From Blastomyces gilchristii SLH14081 (taxonomy: Eukaryota; Ascomycota; Eurotiomycetes; Onygenales; Ajellomycetaceae): a stretch of 64,000 bases of DNA. The position numbers and the translations under genes were made by a program. Of the stretch, positions 12,604 to 25,203 are shown one piece after another. Position 1 is the first letter of the stretch; the number at the start of each line of letters is the position of its first letter. The notes beneath the pieces were generated by a model, which was given only the letters and a program-made list of their open reading frames with translations, was not told the DNA's origin and made no database searches. Location: NCBI RefSeq assembly GCF_000003855.2, contig NW_003101677.1, positions 337,809-401,808 of the forward strand, in the 5' to 3' direction.

Positions 12604-13093
12604 TGTTTAAAATGGAGAGAGATCTTAGTCTCTTAGTAACAGGTGGAAAACGGAAACAAGCAAGTACCGTGTTTATCGCTCGAATTAGGTGCCAATCCCC
12701 ATGCCCTCTCTGAAGGGCGCTCCGACGACACAATGTGAGCACTCTTATTTACCACTGTGGCGGTTAATACGATCGATTTGGACGAATGCAAAGCCTGTTA
12801 CTCAAGTTAACTGGCGTCGACTGAGATTGAAAGGGACTAAAAGAAGTATTGAGTAATTTTCAATCAGCAGAATACGGAGTGTATGTGACATGTTGATGCG
12901 CCAGCTACAGATATGACGTAGACTCACGTGATGATAACGATGATGACTAAACCCAATGTACAATTATTTGAAATCAGATATTTCGATATTTGCCCCTCCT
13001 CCGTCTCTATACAAACGACTTTTCACTCACATTTCAGTTGAGTGATACCATAAAATTTAAGCAATCGACCGAAATTATACTGTCTCACCCGCC
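12604..13093. promoter_or_regulatory. Divergent promoter region between the ZNF511-like gene and LSG1
   Basis: A 490-bp interval lies between two start codons pointing away from each other. There is no obvious TATA box for either gene, which suits housekeeping promoters. Shared control is inferred from geometry only. Confidence 0.45.
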
Positions 13094-15160
13094 ATGGCGC
13101 CACCAAAGTCCAAAAATGCCGTTGGACTGGGGAATAGTTTGATGAATGATCGTTTCGGGAAGGGAAAAGGTAGTGATCGCAAAAAAGCTTCCTATAGCGC
13201 TGCTGCTGTTCAACGGACTGGTCCAAACGGCGAAACCTATATTACGAACCCAAATGAGGAGGCATCATGGGTTAAAATGCGAAGTATCACCGAGCAAGGT
13301 GCTCTGGATGAGTTTCTCAGCACAGCAGAGCTTGCCGGCACGGATTTCACGGCCGAGAAACTGAATAATGTCAAAATCATACATACAGATCAGAGGAATC
13401 CTTATCTACTTTCTGCAGCTGATGAAAGGGCTGCAGTCAAGAAGCATCAACGGAATCGTGGCAGATTGACAGTTCCCCGTCGACCGCAATGGGACAAATC
13501 AACAACCCCACAACAGCTGGATAGAATGGAGCGGGAGAGTTTACTTGAATGGAGACGAGGGCTTGCAGAGTTACAAGAACACCAGGATCTACTATTGACT
13601 CCATTTGAGAGGAACCTGGAAGTTTGGAGGCAGTTGTGGAGAGTTATTGAGCGGTCAGACCTGGTCGTGCAAATTGTTGATGCGAGAAATCCCTTACTCT
13701 TCAGATCGGAGGACCTGGAAAAATACGTGAAGGAAGTTGATCCTCGGAAGCGGAACTTGTTATTGGTAAACAAGGCAGATATGATGACCGAGAAACAGAG
13801 AGAAATATGGGCGGATTATTTCGAAGAGCACGGTATCAATTACAAATTTTTCTCGGCCGCATTGGCCAAGGAGAGCCTCGAGGCGATGGAGTTGGCTAAC
13901 AAAGACATGGACAAGGATGTCTCAGAGGAGGAGGAACTAGCTGATAATACAAAGAGGTTGAACATTGACGATGCAGAAGAGGATTCCAGCGAAGAGGAAT
14001 CGGAGACTGATGAGGGTGGACCACTCCCCAACCTCCCTAGATCGCGCACGCAGATTCTTACGATTGACGAACTTGAGGAACTCTTCCTTACAGCTGCACC
14101 GCACATACAAAAAAACGAAGGGGAGAACGGGAAACCCAAACCAACGACTGTTGGTCTTGTCGGATATCCTAATGTTGGTAAATCCAGTACAATAAACGCC
14201 CTCCTTGGCGCGAAGAAAGTATCAGTATCTGCCACGCCGGGGAAAACCAAACACTTCCAAACACTCTATCTCTCACCAAATCTCCTCTTGTGTGATTGTC
14301 CCGGTCTGGTCTTCCCTAACTTTGCAACAACAAAAGCGGAACTTGTCGTAAATGGTGTTCTACCGATTGACCAGCTTCGCGAATTCTTGGGCCCGGCCGG
14401 TATTGTGGCCAAACGCATTCCAAAACCCTTCTTGGAAGCTGTGTATGGTTTTAAAATCAATATGCGACCTCTCGAAGAGGGAGGAACTGGAGTTCCCACG
14501 GCTTCCGAAGTTCTTCGTGCATATGCGCGCGCCCGAGGCTTCGCCACCACCGGTCTTGGCCAGCCTGACGAATCCCGCGCTGCAAGATACGTATTAAAAG
14601 ACTATGTTAGCGGGAAACTCCTGTTCTGCCACCCTCCACCTACTTCCGAATCCGAAGTTGAAGCTGGGAAGAAACCGATCGATCCGGCAGAGTTCAACCG
14701 AGAATTATACGATATTTCCCATCTACCTCCAAAGAGACGTGACGCTCTCCTTAATCAGGGGTTAGCGCCCTCCTTGTCCGGCTATGATGAGTCGTCTAGC
14801 CACGCTGATACCGATGCCGACACGAACGACGACACCTTATCGCTCCCATCCTCTATCGTTTCTCACCCGCAGGGTGCTCGCTCGCGGAACCTGGACACTG
14901 GCTTCTTCTCGTCAGTTGGCTCAGGAGGAGCGGGACATGTTAAAATGCCCTTCAGTTACCAATATACTGAACAAGGTGCTATTCAGAGACAAAAGGAGCT
15001 TTCTGGTCGAAAACAAAGAATGATGGTTGCGTTAGAGAACGGGGTTGATCCTTCGGAGCTTAGCAGGGCTGGCAAGAAGCACTTTAAGGGTGGGAAGAGA
15101 AAGGAAATAGAACGAAGGAAGAAGGCATTATCTAAGACAGGGGAGGAGGATTTCTATTAG
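13094..15160 (+). CDS. LSG1: Lsg1-type circularly permuted GTPase (60S ribosome biogenesis)
   Basis: Cytoplasmic GTPase of 688 residues, intronless. In yeast Lsg1 acts late in 60S subunit maturation, driving release of the export adaptor Nmd3. The G motifs are in permuted order, as expected for the YlqF/YRG class: G4 NKAD at residues 226-229, then G1 GYPNVGKSS at 357-365, then G3 DCPGL from 401. The N terminus (MAPPKSKNAVGLGNSL) is the conserved start of the family. An acidic insert rich in Glu, Asp and Ser separates G4 from G1, and the basic Lys/Arg-rich C terminus probably binds rRNA. Length agrees with fungal orthologues. The start is the first ATG after in-frame stops. Confidence 0.95.
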   Translation: MAPPKSKNAVGLGNSLMNDRFGKGKGSDRKKASYSAAAVQRTGPNGETYITNPNEEASWVKMRSITEQGALDEFLSTAELAGTDFTAEKLNNVKIIHTDQRNPYLLSAADERAAVKKHQRNRGRLTVPRRPQWDKSTTPQQLDRMERESLLEWRRGLAELQEHQDLLLTPFERNLEVWRQLWRVIERSDLVVQIVDARNPLLFRSEDLEKYVKEVDPRKRNLLLVNKADMMTEKQREIWADYFEEHGINYKFFSAALAKESLEAMELANKDMDKDVSEEEELADNTKRLNIDDAEEDSSEEESETDEGGPLPNLPRSRTQILTIDELEELFLTAAPHIQKNEGENGKPKPTTVGLVGYPNVGKSSTINALLGAKKVSVSATPGKTKHFQTLYLSPNLLLCDCPGLVFPNFATTKAELVVNGVLPIDQLREFLGPAGIVAKRIPKPFLEAVYGFKINMRPLEEGGTGVPTASEVLRAYARARGFATTGLGQPDESRAARYVLKDYVSGKLLFCHPPPTSESEVEAGKKPIDPAEFNRELYDISHLPPKRRDALLNQGLAPSLSGYDESSSHADTDADTNDDTLSLPSSIVSHPQGARSRNLDTGFFSSVGSGGAGHVKMPFSYQYTEQGAIQRQKELSGRKQRMMVALENGVDPSELSRAGKKHFKGGKRKEIERRKKALSKTGEEDFY

Positions 15161-16295
15161 ATGGTTGATATAACGTAGATGAGGGACAGCAAGCAGCCTT
15201 CTTACTATGGTTTTTATATTTTCTTCTAAGTGTACAAGTCCACTTTCGCTTCGCGAGTGTTCGTTTCTTTTGGATATACGAATGGATGAGGGTTAGATCT
15301 AAAACGGCGGGGTTAATGATTATACTTGCATTTTACTTAGTTATTAGCAATCCTATTTACATTCGTCACTATTAACATGATTATTGTTGCTATCAAAGCC
15401 CAATGGTATCTGCGTACATACGAGATGATGATCGTTTGCGAAAGTCGTTCGTGCGTGAATAACCCTTGGGATTTGTAAATAAGAAATCGTTCTTCTATCA
15501 AATTTGTCTATTATCTATTATTCATAAATCTATCCTGAAAGGTATTAGATTTAAAGTTGCCACAAACGAATGCCACAAACAAGATGAAGACAAGGATAAC
15601 TAGTAAGGATATGTGGTAGCTTGAGATTCCTCACTACTAGCTTTAATCCTCACACACACTTGCACTTTAAAACTCTAACTTTATCCCACTGCTGGCATTA
15701 TCCAATTAGTAATTCGTGTGGTTCCTTCATGGGTTGTTCATCATTATTCCACTGCGTCTAGGTCGATCGGTATTCTTCGTTCTGTTCGATGTTTGTTTCA
15801 TCGTTGCCTGCTTCGCTACAGTCTCGTGTCGGGTCGTCGAAGGTATTCATTCCCGACGGACTCCTTCAACCTCAGGAGCGGCATGTGGTCCCGGCAACTA
15901 CTGCTTGGAATCGCCTGGCTAACCAGCTCTGTGCGATTGACGCCCAATTGGGCACTGTCTGCTTGACTAGTGATATTCCATGTCGATGAGGTTCCGGAGG
16001 AATTAATTCTCGGGCGACTCTAGCAATGCTAGCGGACTATATTCCCGGGACTGCCGTTGAGAATCGCCTGGCTGATCCTCTCCATTCGACTGTTAGTAGT
16101 TACGATAGCACCCATTTGACAAGCGGCATAGCTCCGCGTTGATCCGCTTCTAGAGTATTTCCTTCTCCTCAACGGGCCATCTTAGGTACGGGGTGAGCTG
16201 TGGTCAGGTTTGAATTCTTGATCATTTTGGCTGTTTGGAGGAACCCTGACATAAGGAAAGGTTGATGTTAGCTCTGTTTATCGGCAGATATAGGG
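15161..16295. other. Intergenic region at the edge of the AT-rich block
   Basis: No gene is supported. Open frames at 15716-15989 overlap each other in three phases and show no domain. The phrase GAATCGCCTGGCT occurs twice (near 15908 and 16062) in a similar setting, perhaps a decayed repeat. CpG is still frequent, so this is host-type DNA. Confidence 0.4.
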
Positions 16296-16314
16296 AGGCA
16301 GGCAGGCAGGCAGG
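16296..16314 (+). repeat. (GGCA)n microsatellite at the composition boundary
   Basis: About five GGCA units. Just after this the base composition changes abruptly to AT-rich, CpG-poor DNA that continues to the end of the window. Confidence 0.7.
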
Positions 16315-16703
16315 TGAATTATCATTTCTGTATCTTCTAAATATTTCTGCAACACTCTCACCCAAGAGATTCTAATATCACTCATCTCCAAATTCAATAA
16401 ATATATATCAGAGTTTCTCTGTCATAGCACAAAAATAAAGCTAGAGAGATAAAGAATCTAAATATAATAGTTTCATAATAATTGAAGAAGTATTTAGTGT
16501 AGATGTATCAGATTGAAGTTGATGATGTCTTTTGTATCTAATCCGTACGCATAGCAATGAGATTTTGAGTGTTTTGAAGATCCGAGGCTTCTCATTGGTT
16601 GATAATATTAGTCAGACTATGAGTCACTAATCTGAAAGTAGTTAGTAACATATTGGGGATGGATGTTAGAGGATAACGCTATCTAAGGTGAAACTATATG
16701 TAC
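16315..16703. other. Boundary segment, no gene seen
   Basis: AT-rich sequence between the microsatellite and the first 334-bp repeat. No coding or transposon motif could be recognised in it. Confidence 0.4.
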
Positions 16704-17063
16704 CAGCGCCTGCTGGTAGAAGGGCCGATCAACCGCGGGACCCCCAACACCCCCCCTCAGACCAGCTATCACAGAGTACAGTACTTCCTCTCAGTGACTC
16801 TCTTCAGTGGCTCCCCACAATGGCTCCTCTTAGTGGACTCAGTTAGTTCTAGAGCTTACAGGACTTCTAGAGCACACTTCTGAGATATCTCTTAATACTG
16901 TTAAAATGTTCAGAGTATTTGTTAGGAATTTTTAAGTCTATTCTGAGATTGAACTCATGTATGTTGATCACAGTGAGACTCATGCTCAACAGTCTCATAA
17001 TCTGTAGACTACTGAGATAAAAGAGCTCAATTATCACCAGCACCTGCTGATAGAAGAGCTGAT
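16704..17063. repeat. 334-bp tandem repeat: unit 1 and start of unit 2
   Basis: Unit 1 runs 16704-17037 and unit 2 begins at 17038, each starting CAGCRCCTGCTG. Unit 2 is cut at 17063 by the Copia-1 insertion and resumes at 38859. The unit start contains a short palindrome ACCAGC-GCCT-GCTGGT. Unit 1 keeps CpG and CC runs that are mutated in unit 2. It may be part of a Copia-2 LTR or leader; that identity is uncertain. Confidence 0.75.
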
Positions 17064-17331
17064 TGTCGGAATAAGTGTTACAGATGAATATGTTGAAGAC
17101 ATATAAATCTTATATGTATCAAGATCTGCTTGTTATCTTATTCATGCACTATCTAATATATCTATTTCATACAAAAGATAGAGCTATTTATAGTAAAATA
17201 TATGTGTGAGTCAAGAGAGCTAGTATAAGTAAGTATTAGACAAGTATTGTAATAAGCTGATAATAATAAGAAATATTATAGTAATACAATATTGATAATA
17301 TTCAGTAGTGTATAATCTCTTTTTTCTGATA
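17064..17331 (-). repeat. Copia-1 3' LTR (268 bp)
   Basis: It aligns without gaps to 38586-38853. Differences are mostly C/T or G/A transitions. The last base pair set reads CTGATA instead of CTGACA because of one such change. Confidence 0.85.
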
Positions 17332-17924
17332 CACTCTCTTCAGCAAATGTAACATGTAAATGAAAGTGTAAATGAAGCTGTAATAAAAAGAGTGTAGATG
17401 AATCTATAGTAAAAAGAGTGTAAATAAATCTATAGAAAAAAGAGTGTAGATGAATCTATAGAGATTATATTAAAATAGATTATTTATTCTGCTTATATCT
17501 TAATAATATCTGATATATCAACTAGGCTTAGTATCTTAATGAATTCTGTATATTTCTAGTATGACAGAGTCTTAGTGAGGTTATTCACTGACATCTGAGC
17601 TATAGACACTCAATCAACTGTAATATCACTGAATTAAACATATTCTCAAAGTCAACTTTCATATATATTAATATAACAGAGCTTTACAATTATAGAGAAG
17701 TCTTTCTTTATAAAAATATCAATAGTTTAATAATTATCACATTAAATATAAATCTTATAGTCAGATTTAAATTAAATATATTGAAAGAATTTATCTCATT
17801 AGATAGACTTCTTACTAACTTATAAGATAATAATAAGCTCAGCTTCTATAATAGATGTAGTTATAATTATCTATCTATTTGATTTTCAATCAATAATCTT
17901 ATTAAATAGTGTGAAGATATATTC
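17332..17924 (-). pseudogene. Copia-1 RNase H remnant
   Basis: Minus-strand translation gives a degraded Copia RNase H. It shows TSIIEAEL (the usual TTEAEL block) and then IVKLCYINIYES, corresponding to the LRHI(D/N) helix. It ends in NNLTKTLS, the ADxLTKxL terminus. Many TGA/TAA/TAG stops interrupt it. It continues from the RT fragment on the other side of LINE-1. Confidence 0.75.
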
Positions 17925-17938
17925 TTATATAGAGCAGT
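17925..17938 (+). repeat. Left target-site duplication of LINE-1
   Basis: The 14-bp sequence TTATATAGAGCAGT is repeated perfectly at 25574-25587, right after the (AAT)n tail. It marks target-primed integration into the Copia-1 RNase H region. Confidence 0.9.
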
Positions 17939-19599
17939 CAGCATCACCACGAACTCAGTCAATTTTTTGAATAAGAACCCGCCGATAGATTCATTGAAAA
18001 GCTCTCAATCATACAAGCATTCTGACCCCATCGCCGACTGCATACCCTGTGTGGTGGTGAAGTTATCCAGTCAAATGTGAACCGGACATTGTTCAAAACT
18101 CCTGTGTGAGATTATCCCTCATTCTCCCCTACCACACCACAACCCCGGGCCAAAGTGCCATACAAATTGTAAGGTGAAGAGACCTAGTCATATGCACTAA
18201 TCTTCTCAATTTTGAAAGATCTCTGATCTGTAGTTGTGAAGATATCTGAGAAGCAATCTCTGTGAAAACCCTGTTCATCTTTGATGTTTCAAAACACCAA
18301 TGCCAAGTTTCATTCTCATACCGCCCTTTCTAATCTGGCTCATCCTCAGCAGAAAAATACAAAAAGATATCTCAGTGATAATATCAAGCATATAATCAAC
18401 AGTCACTTCTAAAGTGCAATCTTCATAATCTGTCTTCAGTGTATCTAGACATCAATATCAAGTCTCACCCTTGTACCACCTCTCTCAATCTGGCCCATCT
18501 CTGATAGAAAAGTATAAAAAGATACCTCAGCAACTGTACTTAATACATAATCAGCAGACATAATAACTATAAAATCAGTATATCTCAAGATCTGACTGAG
18601 TCTTTGATCCCTGCACAGTCAGATATATTAAATCTAGTTTTAATATCTCAATATTCAATAGATTCTACAAGAGATTGAGAATAGCAATACTAGATTTTTA
18701 TTGAATTTGAGAATTAACTCTATATTAATATAATCATTGACAAAGTCTTCTATTTTAAGATATAAATAACTAGTTTCTCTACATCTCACTGACAATATTT
18801 ATATTATTATATAGAAACAGACTTATATTCTCTATAATATCAAGACTCTGAAGAGAGAAAGTCTTGATAGAAGATATACAGTAGTGCATATCTTAGCAGT
18901 TTCTATCTCATTCTTCTGCAGCAGTTAATGTAAAAAAAAGATTTTAGAAATAGTTTTTTACTTCTCTTGAAAAAGTAAGATGTTTTTCTCTGGGTTTTAT
19001 ATAATATTCTTACAAAGAATTAAAAACAGAGTTATTTTCTATCATAATTTTATATTCTTTTAAGTAAGAATTACTTTTTCAGTGACTGAAGAGCTTTTAT
19101 TAATACTTAATTCTTTTTTACACTCTTTATTAACTGATTTGAGTTGTATACTTATTGTGTGAGAAGAATTGAATAATTTAGAATAAAATTAAATAGTTTT
19201 AATCAATTTCTCTGCAAAAAATTGATTTATTTTTTATCAGTTTTTCTCTTAAAAACTGTCATATTATCTGATTTACTATTAATTGATATTATACTTTTCC
19301 TCACTGTATCTCAAGAAAGAGATTGTAAAGATTTTATTGATTTATCTTAAAAATCAATTTTAGTTTATTAGATTCTCTTCAAAAATCTAATCTAGTTACT
19401 GAACTAGTGTGAAAAAAATCAGATATTCTATACACAAAAGTCTGTTATTCTTCTTTTGAAATAGTCTGATCAACTTTTCAATTGAAAACAGACTTAGAAA
19501 TCTCTTAATTGAAACAGTCTGACCAACTTTTCAATTCAAAAGAGTTTAATAAATATCTCAATTGAATTAGTCTGATCAACTTTTCATTGAGTAAGAACA

Positions 19600-21230
19600 A
19601 TGAGTTCAAAAGTACACTCAGTTCATATGGAAAAAGATGCTTTCTCAAATACTATTTCTGAGATTGAAATTCTGAAGAGAAGAAAGAAAGAAGAAATAGA
19701 GAAATAATAAGTTCTTGAAATACAGAAACTTGAAAAAGTAAGTAAAATTCTTGAAAAGCAGTGTCTGAGTGAGATGAATGAAGAAGTTCTATTAATTCTT
19801 CATGCTCAGACTAGATAACTACAGAAAATGATCAAGTTCAAACTTAGAATTTCAAACACAGTTCAAAAAACTTTGAAAATTTCTAATACAATCACTGACT
19901 CTTCAGTTTACTCTTCTTTCTTTTCTACTTCTTCTTCTTCTTCTTTAAATCAGAAGAAAATATATGCTCAAGCAGCTGAATCTGCTGTCTCTAAACCTGC
20001 TATCTTTAAATCTGCTATCTCAAAACCTGCTCAAAATTCTGAGAAAACTGAGAAGAATACTGCTCATACTTCTAGTGATAGAAGAGTGAAGAAAAAAATG
20101 TAAAAAGAGAAAAATCTTCAAATCTTCAGAAATAGAAGACTTATTCTCAAAGTCTCAAATCAGAACATATTGCAGAGAAATAAGCTAAACTTAAACCTTA
20201 TTTTCAGAATTAGAAATGAAATCAATCAGCAGTTCTTTTCTCAGTTAATGACTGATATTAAAGTTTAAAAATCAGTTATAGCTTCAATTGAGTCATTCTT
20301 CTTTGAAAACTTCATCATTCTGATCACAATGTCTGAATTCAGTGCAGAATTCCTTATTCAGAATGAGAATCTCTGAAAATTAGCAGTAGAATCTTTATTA
20401 AACACAACAATTCTATCTGAGAGAGATGAAAAGTGAGATAAATTCATTCTTTATAATATTTCAGTTGAAATTTTTAACTGTGAAGAAGAAATACTACTTC
20501 TCAAAAATAAATTAAAAGAATATAACTCTATTCAACTGAGACAAGAGCCTGTATAACTAAATTCAATTAAGTTCAGATAAAGCAGAAGAAATGCCTCTAT
20601 TCTAGTATATATAAAGATAATTGAACAGTCAAAGATCTCTGAAGTAAGAGTAGCAGATTTGAAAATGAGAGTTCATGAATACAAAGACTTAAGAATGAAT
20701 CTCAAAGCTCAAACACAGTGTTCAAACTGTCAAAGATATAGACACTTTACAATCTTCTATTTCAGAGACTCAAAATATGCATTCTGTATCAGAGATCACA
20801 AAACTAGTGAGCATAAATATAAAACATGCTCAAAAAGAGATGAAATATGTCAACACACTCTGCTTAAATGCTCTAATTGCAAAGAAAAACATGCATCTAG
20901 CTTAAAAGAATGTATGTTTGCTTCAAGAACTCAAAAGAACTGAAGAAAAGACAAAGCTCAGAGTAAATCTAGAACTGAAGAGAATAGTTAAGTCAGTAAA
21001 CTCATAACTGTAAGCTTAAAAAGAAGAAACTCTTAACTATCTAAGTCTTCAAACTTCAATTCTTCAGCTAAATGTAAATAGAATTTAAATTCTCAAACTT
21101 CTGTTAAGATTAGAGAATTGAGAAATGACTCTGATAATAAACTAGATATAATGCAAGCAGTTGAGATTTCTACTTTTCAGAACAGTTATAATCTACTATC
21201 TGATAATAGTGATTAGATTCTACTCTACTC
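19600..21230 (+). pseudogene. LINE-1 ORF1 (gag-like, CCHC knuckles)
   Basis: The ATG at 19600 opens a broken frame homologous to LINE-2 ORF1. The Ser-rich stretch is at about 19.91 kb. Knuckle CSNCQRYRHFTIFY at 20719 onward has lost its last Cys (Tyr, TGT to TAT), and CIRDHKTSEHKYKT has also lost one. The third, CSNCKEKHASSLKEC, is intact. Stops at former Trp and Gln codons. Confidence 0.8.
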
Positions 21231-21299
21231 TCTTTTAGTATGAATATACAATAAAAATAATAAAAAAAGTTTAAAAACTCATCAAAAATTACATTTATT

Positions 21300-24200
21300 C
21301 AAAATAATGTGAATAGAAACTCAAATTGTATTTATTCTTATCTTCAAATTACATTTGAATAAAAAGTTGATTTTATACTACTTCAGGAGCTGAATTTTGA
21401 TACTGAGTAAAAATATGTCATTTTTCATTCAAGCTACTACTGCTTTTTATCTCAAAAGTCTGAGATAAAGTCAAGAGTAGTGATCTATGAAAGAAAGAGA
21501 TTAAGATATCAATTTAATCTAAGATTTAATATCATGTCTGACTCTGATATTCTGGTGAGTGATATTATAGATAAAGAAAATGAGTTTGATACTATACAGC
21601 TTATAAATATCTATAATGAAAAGTCATTGAAGGAATATAACAATATCTGAACAATTAATAGAGAATTTCTGAACATAACTCTATTAAGAAACTCTATAAT
21701 TGCAGAAGACTTCAATGCACATCATCTCTGATAAAATTCAGAATGTAAGAGAGCAGTGAGAGCTGATAATCTGATTAAATAAATCTTTGAGCATTCAATA
21801 GATTTGATTAATAAGTCTGATCAATAAACATTCTTTAAAAAAGATATGAAACAGAAGTCTATTATAGATCTAATCTTCATATCACAAAATCTAATGAAAA
21901 GAAGACTTATAAACTGATTTATTAATTCAAATGAGACATCAGAATCAGATCATGAGATTATTCAATTTGATATTAAACTGAGTGAAAAATAAATGAGTGA
22001 AAATCCTCTTCTCTCTAATCAGTATAACTTTGAAAAAGCTGATTGAAAAGCAGTTGAAGAAAGCATAAAACTGTTAAAATCTGAAAGACAGAATGAGTTA
22101 TATTGAAATTCTGATCAAGATATCTCAAATGAAATGCTTAAGAATAGAGTGAAGCTTATTACATCTATTATTCTAACAAGTGTTAGAGATAATATTTCAA
22201 AGAGAAAATCTTCTGAGTATTCAAAACCTTGATAAAATAAGAATATCTCATCTAAAAGGAAAGAATTAGCTACTGCTAGAAGAGATTGAAAGAATAATGT
22301 AATATCTGATGAAGAGTTCAAAGCTGTCAGAAATGAATATTTTTCAGATATTAAAAGAGCTAAAACAGACTGCTGGAATAAATTTCTTGAAGAAGCATAA
22401 GAGAAGGAAGTTTTTAAAGCTTTTAACTATACTAAAACAAGAAGTGTAGCAAAACTTTCAGCCTTAGAATATGAGTTTCAGAATAAATCATATACAGCAA
22501 ACTCTTTTGAGAAAAAATGTCAAGCTTTCATGAGAATTCTCTTTCAGAACTCATCAGATTCAGATTCAGATTCAGAGGAACAGAATATATTACTTCTCAA
22601 CTATATTAATGAAAATGACTGAGAATGGTCTGATCTTACACAAGATGAATTAGAGTCAGCTATCTTCTCAAGTTCTGTTAAAACTGCTGCAGGTCCTGAT
22701 TCAATTAATCACTTAATTATTCAAAATACATATTCCTACTTAAAGAATGAATATTTTGAGCTCTTTTTCAATCTCTTGAAAAATGAATATCATTCTGAAT
22801 GCTGGAGAGAAGTCACTGAAGTGATTCTTACAAAACCTAATAGAAAAACTTCAATTTCTAAGTTATATAGAGTAATATCTCTATTGAACTGCCTAGGAAA
22901 GGTTTTAGAAAAGATAATAGCTACTCAACTATCTTTTATAAACTCTATAGATGATTCTCTTTTATTCAGTGAATAAATGAGAGATAGAAAACAGTGATCT
23001 GTAATTGACACTGTTCTCTCAGTTGTTCATGATATTCAAATAGTAAAGCATAAGCACCTGGTCTCAACTGCAGTTTTTATTGATATAAAAGAAGCATTTG
23101 ATCATGTTTCAAAGTCAAAGTTAATTCAGACATTGAAGATATTAAAACTGTCACTTTCTCTAATAAAATGAGTTAACTATTTTATATCTAAAAGAAGTAT
23201 ACAACTCTTCTTTGATAAAATGAAACAAGACAAGACTGAGATAAAAATAGAAGTATCACAGAGATCTTCAATCTCACTCATTTTATTTGCAATATATACT
23301 GCATATCTATTCAAAAATAGAAATATGAGAATAGTGTGATCTTCAAGTTATATGAATGATATTGATCTAGTCTACAGCTCAAAAACTATCAAAGAGAATT
23401 TAAAAGTAATTGAAGAAGCTGTAAAGAAAATCTTTATTAGAGCAGATATCAATTAAATTCAATTTAATATGAATAAAACTGAGTTAATTCATTTCTTTTC
23501 TAGATTCAATGAGAAAGAACTATCTCTAACTCTTTTAAATAGAGAGATTAAACTCAGTGTAAATGTCAAATGATTAGAAGTATGATTAAACTCCAAGTTG
23601 AATTTTAAATATCACATTCAACAAAGAACTGTCAAGACAGAAAGACTATTAAACAACATAATCAGACTATTAAATACAGAGAGAGATCTATCCTTCCAGG
23701 CTATGAGACAGTTATATATAGCCTGTATTACATCAGTAGCTGATTATGAAGTTCAAGTTTGATGAAATAATTAAGAGAATTTCACTGAACTCTTTCAAAA
23801 TCTGTAAAACAGAGTCTTGAGAAGAATTCTGAGAGCATTCAAATCATCTTCTATTAAAGCAATGAAAATTGAAGCTTTGATTCCTTCTTCTGCTATTAGA
23901 TTTGAAAAGGCCTGTATAAACTATGCTCTGAGAGTTGTAAAGATGAGCTTAAATCATATAATCAGAGAAAGAGTCTCTTCTTCATTTTCATCAATTAACT
24001 CTGAAAATGAACTGGATTGAAATAAATTTCTTGATTGAAATAAAAATAATTCTTCAAAGAAAATGTCTTCTTAACTGTACAGACTATGCTCTCTGATTAA
24101 AAATCAATTTTCTTTTTTAAATGTTGAAAAAGTTGATTATGAGAAGTTATCTCTCTGAAGAGAAAAGCTTGAATCTCTTATAGACTTACAAATAAGTGAA

Positions 24201-25203
24201 CTATCAAAAGAGAAAGAATATGAACAGCATTTGAAGAGAATTTCTACAATCAATATAAAAGACTCTATTCTGATTTATTCAGATAGCTCAAAAAATGAGA
24301 ACTTGAATAGATTAGGCACAGGCATTGCTTATACTGAAGATAATATCAATTTTATCTCAGATTTCTGAAATCTAGGCTCTGAATATGAAGTCTTTGATGC
24401 TGAACTATTTGTAATAGTGAAAGCTTTCAAACTCATTGAAATAAAATCTCATAAAAGAGGAAATTGTTTGAAAGAGATATGAATATTCTCTGATAGTCAA
24501 GCTGCTTTAAAAAGACTTAGAAATAGTCAGATTCATAATAATCAAATGAATCTTGAACTGATCTTAAACTCTGTTTTAAAAATTCAAAGAAGAAGAATAT
24601 CAAAGCTGATAATTCATCTACACTGAGTTCCTGCTCATATGAATATTCATGACAATGAATTGGCTGATTCAGCTGTAAAAAAGAGTGCAGAATTAAGCAG
24701 ATCTATTTAAAAAATTATGTCCTGATCTTTTATAAAGAGAAAAATAAAAGAATCTTGTTTAGACAAGTGAAATGAAAGCTGGCAGAAATAAAAGAAGAGT
24801 ATATATTATTCAAGATTTGAAACAAAACTCAAGTAAAAATCTTGTTTAATTAAATATAAAAAGAAAATATTCTCATCTATAATACAGCTGAAACTAGAAC
24901 ATGGCTATTTCAAATCTTATATACAAAGATTTGATGATAGATTTGACTCAATAGAATGCTCATTCTGCAATACAAATGAGAATTCTGAGTATATTGTAAT
25001 GCACTGTGCATTATACAATAGTCTCAGAGCTAGATTGAAAGAGAAGTATGATCTAAATTAATTAAATATGAGATTCTTATTCTCAACTGAGACAGGAATT
25101 AAATACTTAATAGACTTTCTATCAGAAACTCAAGCAGCTACAAGAAAATGGCTAAATTCAGAATTATCTGAATATGAAGAGAAGGAAATCAATCAGATAT
25201 AGT
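21300..25203 (+). pseudogene. LINE-1 ORF2 (endonuclease, reverse transcriptase, RNase H)
   Basis: The endonuclease block EDFNAHHL lies near 21.71 kb and SESDHEIIQF near 21.95 kb. RT runs about 22.68-23.6 kb with VFIDIKEAFDHVS and YMNDIDLVYS (first Asp of the YxDD box changed to Asn by GAT to AAT). RNase H runs about 24.25-24.69 kb with IYSDSSKN, AHMNIHDNELADSAVKK. The C-terminal zinc motif CSFCNTNENSEYIVMHC is near 24.96 kb. Many TGA codons replace Trp. Confidence 0.82.

Noticed and set aside
15716..15989. Three overlapping short plus-strand frames after LSG1.
   Set aside because: Each is under 85 codons with no motif, and none is favoured over the others.
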